6,750 nt of DNA, from NCBI GenBank assembly GCA_044866075.1, contig JBIOTQ010000047.1, positions 1-6,750 on the forward strand, written 5' to 3'. How positions within the stretch are numbered: the first letter of the stretch is position 1; each line of letters opens with the position of its first letter. Made by a program: the position numbers and the translations under genes. The notes under the pieces are model-generated. The model did not search any database and had not been told where the DNA came from. It worked only from the letters and a program-made list of their open reading frames with translations. Source of the stretch: JBASRP01 sp044866075 (GTDB lineage Bacteria; Actinomycetota; AC-67). This document shows, piece after piece, positions 4,902 to 6,750 of the stretch.

Positions 4902-6542
4902 ATGGCCACCGCTCGCCGGAGATACCGGACGTCGCTGCTCGTCATGCTGGTGATCGTCGCGGCGATCTGGGGCACCATCGCCGCGGTGGCCGATTGCGAG
5001 ACCGAGACGGTGGCCGCATCCGCGACGCCGACTCCGACCCCGACCGGGTCGACGACCGCCACGCCGAGCCCGAAAGCGAGTCCGACCACGTCCGCGTCGC
5101 CCTCGCCGACCGCGACCGCGACTCCGGCCGCAACGACCAAAGAGGTGTGCACGCGTCCGCTCAAGCCGCACCTGGGGCTGGACCTCCAGGGCGGGATCTC
5201 GGTCGTGCTCACCGCACAGGGGAACGCCGACGCCGGTTCGATCGACAAGGCGGTCGACGTGATCCGCAACCGCGTCGACGCGCTCGGCGTGGCCGAACCC
5301 GACATCTCGCGTCAGGGCAACAACGTGCTGGTCCAGTTGCCGGGCATCAAGGAGCAATCGAAGGCCATCCAGATCATCGGCACGACCGCGCAGCTGCGAT
5401 TCCGCCCCGTGCTCGCGGAGCTGTCGCCGGGAAGCGCCGAGTATGTGGCCGCCACGCCGCCCGACTGCTCGAAGCCTGAGACGTATCCAGAGGACGATCC
5501 GGCGAAGGAGGTCGTGCTCTGCGCCCGCCAGCGCGACCAGGGTGGGAAGGACGCGCCGCTCAACACGTGGCCGAAGGTCCGGCTCGGTCCCGCGGTTATG
5601 AGCGGGTCGGACGTGTCCGGCGCGAGCGCGCAGCTTCCGTCCGGCACCGCGGCGCTCGCGTGGCAGGTGTCGCTCGACCTGTCGAGCGACGGGGCGAAGA
5701 AGTTCCAGGACATCACCGGAAAGCTCGCCTGCAACCCTGCCGGCGATCCGAAACGGCGCCTCGCGATCGTGCTCGACCGCGTCGTCGAGTCCAGTCCGCA
5801 GGCCGGTGAGGACGTCCAGTGCAATCAAGGCATCAGCGGCGGCAGCGCGCAGATCACCGGCAGCTTCACCGAGGCCCAGGCGAAGGACCTCGCCCTCGTG
5901 CTTCGGTACGGTGCCTTGCCGGTCTCGTTCGAGCCGTCGACGACGACGACCGTCAGTCCCACGCTGGGACGTGAGGCGCTGCACGGCGGCCTCATCGCGG
6001 CGTTGATCGGGCTCATCGTCGTGTTCATCTACGTGGCGTTCTTCTATCGGTTCCTGGGATTGCTGGTGTGGGTCGGGATCCTGTTCCACGGAGCGATCAC
6101 CTTCGGGGTGGTGATCATCCTCGGGAAGACCGCCGGGTTCGCGCTGACGCTCGCCGGGATGGCGGGTCTGATCGTGTCGTTCGGGATCGCGGCCGACTCG
6201 TTCATCGTGTACTTCGAGCGTCTCAAGGACGAGGTCCAAGCCGGACGGACAGTCCGCGCGTCCGTCGATCGCGCGTGGCAGAGCGCGTGGAGGACGATCG
6301 TCGCGGCCGACCTCGTGACCGCGTTGGCCGCCTTCGTGCTCTACCTGCTCGCTGTCGGAAGTGTGCGCGGATTCGCGCTTATGCTCGGCCTCTCCACGGC
6401 CCTCGACCTCTTCGTCTCGTACCTCTTCATGCACCCGAGCGTCTGGCTGCTGGCGCAAACGAGGATGTTTAACGAGAGCAAGACGCTCGGCATCGGCCGC
6501 GTCGTCGGCGAGGCGCCGGCCGTGGCGGGAGGTGGCGACTGA
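4902..6542 (+). CDS. secD: Protein translocase subunit SecD
   Basis: RND-family membrane protein of 546 residues that uses the proton motive force with SecF to help pull secreted proteins through SecYEG. Seen: first membrane span at about 11-30; an Ala/Thr/Pro/Ser-only linker at about 38-79; family motif LGLDLQGG (91-98); the first extracytoplasmic (P1) region including IDKAVDVIRNRVDALGVAEPDI and GTTAQLRFRPV (160-170); FTEAQAKDLALVLRYGALP (322-340); then five more spans at about 361-383, 386-407, 411-437, 467-487 and 489-515. Asp432 in GIAADSFIVYFERLKDE corresponds to the functionally important membrane aspartate of the DAN-type motif. All six cysteines (32, 83, 189, 207, 277, 307) lie in the extracytoplasmic part. 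ATG 4902 is the only ATG/GTG/TTG in frame after the stop at 4878-4880 that keeps span 1; no clear Shine-Dalgarno is visible. Its stop shares one base with the secF ATG. Confidence 0.97.
   Translation: MATARRRYRTSLLVMLVIVAAIWGTIAAVADCETETVAASATPTPTPTGSTTATPSPKASPTTSASPSPTATATPAATTKEVCTRPLKPHLGLDLQGGISVVLTAQGNADAGSIDKAVDVIRNRVDALGVAEPDISRQGNNVLVQLPGIKEQSKAIQIIGTTAQLRFRPVLAELSPGSAEYVAATPPDCSKPETYPEDDPAKEVVLCARQRDQGGKDAPLNTWPKVRLGPAVMSGSDVSGASAQLPSGTAALAWQVSLDLSSDGAKKFQDITGKLACNPAGDPKRRLAIVLDRVVESSPQAGEDVQCNQGISGGSAQITGSFTEAQAKDLALVLRYGALPVSFEPSTTTTVSPTLGREALHGGLIAALIGLIVVFIYVAFFYRFLGLLVWVGILFHGAITFGVVIILGKTAGFALTLAGMAGLIVSFGIAADSFIVYFERLKDEVQAGRTVRASVDRAWQSAWRTIVAADLVTALAAFVLYLLAVGSVRGFALMLGLSTALDLFVSYLFMHPSVWLLAQTRMFNESKTLGIGRVVGEAPAVAGGGD
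5013..5138 (+). repeat. Low-complexity Thr/Pro/Ala/Ser-coding repeat in secD
   Basis: Degenerate repeats of ACN/CCG/GCN/TCG codons encode residues 38-79 of SecD. Of 42 residues, all but one Gly and one Lys are Ala, Thr, Pro or Ser, including a run of alternating Thr-Pro. It forms a flexible, presumably extended linker outside the membrane between the first span and the LGLDLQGG motif. A Pro/Ala-rich insertion near this point also occurs in mycobacterial SecD, so the position is typical of the lineage although the sequence is variable. Confidence 0.85.
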
Positions 6543-6750
6543 TGTTCGAACGCACCCGCCGCTTGATGAAGGGCGAGTCGAACATCGACTTCATCGGCCG
6601 CTCGCGGATATGGCTGACCGTCTCGATCGTGGTCGTCGCGGTGAGTCTCGTCGGGCTGATCGGGCGTGGCTTCAATCTCGGCCTTGAGTTCGAGGGCGGG
6701 ACCGCACTGACCGTCCCGACGGAGAAGCAGGTCTCGGTGGACGACGTGGA
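6542..6750 (+). CDS. secF: Protein translocase subunit SecF, 5' part
   Basis: Partial gene, the first 69 codons; the rest lies off the right edge. SecF is SecD's partner in the proton-driven SecDF complex. Seen: cytoplasmic start MFERTRRLMKGESNIDFIGR with the family's N-x-DFIG-x-R pattern, a first membrane span at about residues 22-41 (RIWLTVSIVVVAVSLVGLIG), and the diagnostic motif RGFNLGLEFEGGT (42-54), the SecF counterpart of SecD's LGLDLQGG. Its ATG overlaps the secD TGA by one base, so translation is probably coupled and the two subunits are made in equal amounts. No frameshift in the part visible. Confidence 0.96.
   Translation, partial: MFERTRRLMKGESNIDFIGRSRIWLTVSIVVVAVSLVGLIGRGFNLGLEFEGGTALTVPTEKQVSVDDV

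Noticed and set aside
4875..6458. Long minus-strand open frame (527 codons) opposite secD
   Set aside because: Its product is Arg/His/Asp/Glu-rich with no recognisable domain and lies opposite a gene with strong family motifs; such antisense frames are expected in GC-rich DNA.
6543..6553. GTTCGAACGC at the secF start as a second LexA-type half-site
   Set aside because: It lacks the second arm at the N4 spacing and is coding sequence (MFER) conserved for protein reasons.
1..6750. CRISPR arrays, tRNA or rRNA genes, insertion sequences, attachment sites, riboswitches
   Set aside because: No regularly spaced repeats, cloverleaf-like segment, transposase-like protein or terminal repeats were seen by eye on either strand.

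Overview
The window is about two thirds G+C or more. Its gene order, pdxS-pdxT-yebC-ruvC-ruvA-ruvB-yajC-secD-secF, matches the order I know from Streptomyces and other Actinomycetota. GTG starts (pdxT, yebC, ruvC, yajC), tight or overlapping gene junctions and a SecD with a Pro/Ala/Thr-rich linker fit that group. I infer a chromosomal segment from an actinomycete or a deeper-branching actinobacterial lineage, and I cannot name a genus. Nothing looks like phage, plasmid, CRISPR, tRNA or rRNA.

Layout. Bases 1-969 hold the 3' end of pdxS and all of pdxT, the two subunits of the pyridoxal 5'-phosphate synthase. Bases 1037-1783 hold yebC, a ribosome/translation-associated or DNA-binding family. 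Bases 1801-2277 hold the only minus-strand gene: a small nucleotidyltransferase-fold protein with less biased codon use and an apparently missing N-terminus, which interrupts the conserved order. Bases 2370-4487 hold ruvC, ruvA and ruvB, the complete Holliday-junction branch-migration and resolution machinery, in one tight operon. Bases 4542-6750 hold yajC, secD and the start of secF, the accessory membrane proteins of the Sec translocase; secF runs off the right edge.

Regulation. A near-perfect actinobacterial/Gram-positive LexA operator, TCGTACgtatGTTCGA, lies directly in front of ruvC, overlapping the expected start of a candidate promoter (TTGAAC-N17-TAGCCT). The ruvCAB operon is therefore probably part of the SOS response, as expected from its DNA-repair role. 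The convergent ends of yebC and the nucleotidyltransferase gene share a 6-bp inverted repeat with one stop codon in each arm. At the ruvB-yajC junction there is a canonical G-quadruplex motif, an overlapping GC-rich hairpin followed by TTT at the ruvB stop codon, and two further short hairpins. This junction may separate DNA-damage control of ruvCAB from constitutive expression of the sec genes.

I see no clearly new biological system. The parts most worth checking are the LexA operator, the inserted nucleotidyltransferase gene with its doubtful 5' end, the structured ruvB-yajC junction, and the SecD periplasmic domain with its low-complexity linker and three cysteine pairs. The longest stretch without a gene is the 92 bp between the nucleotidyltransferase gene and ruvC.
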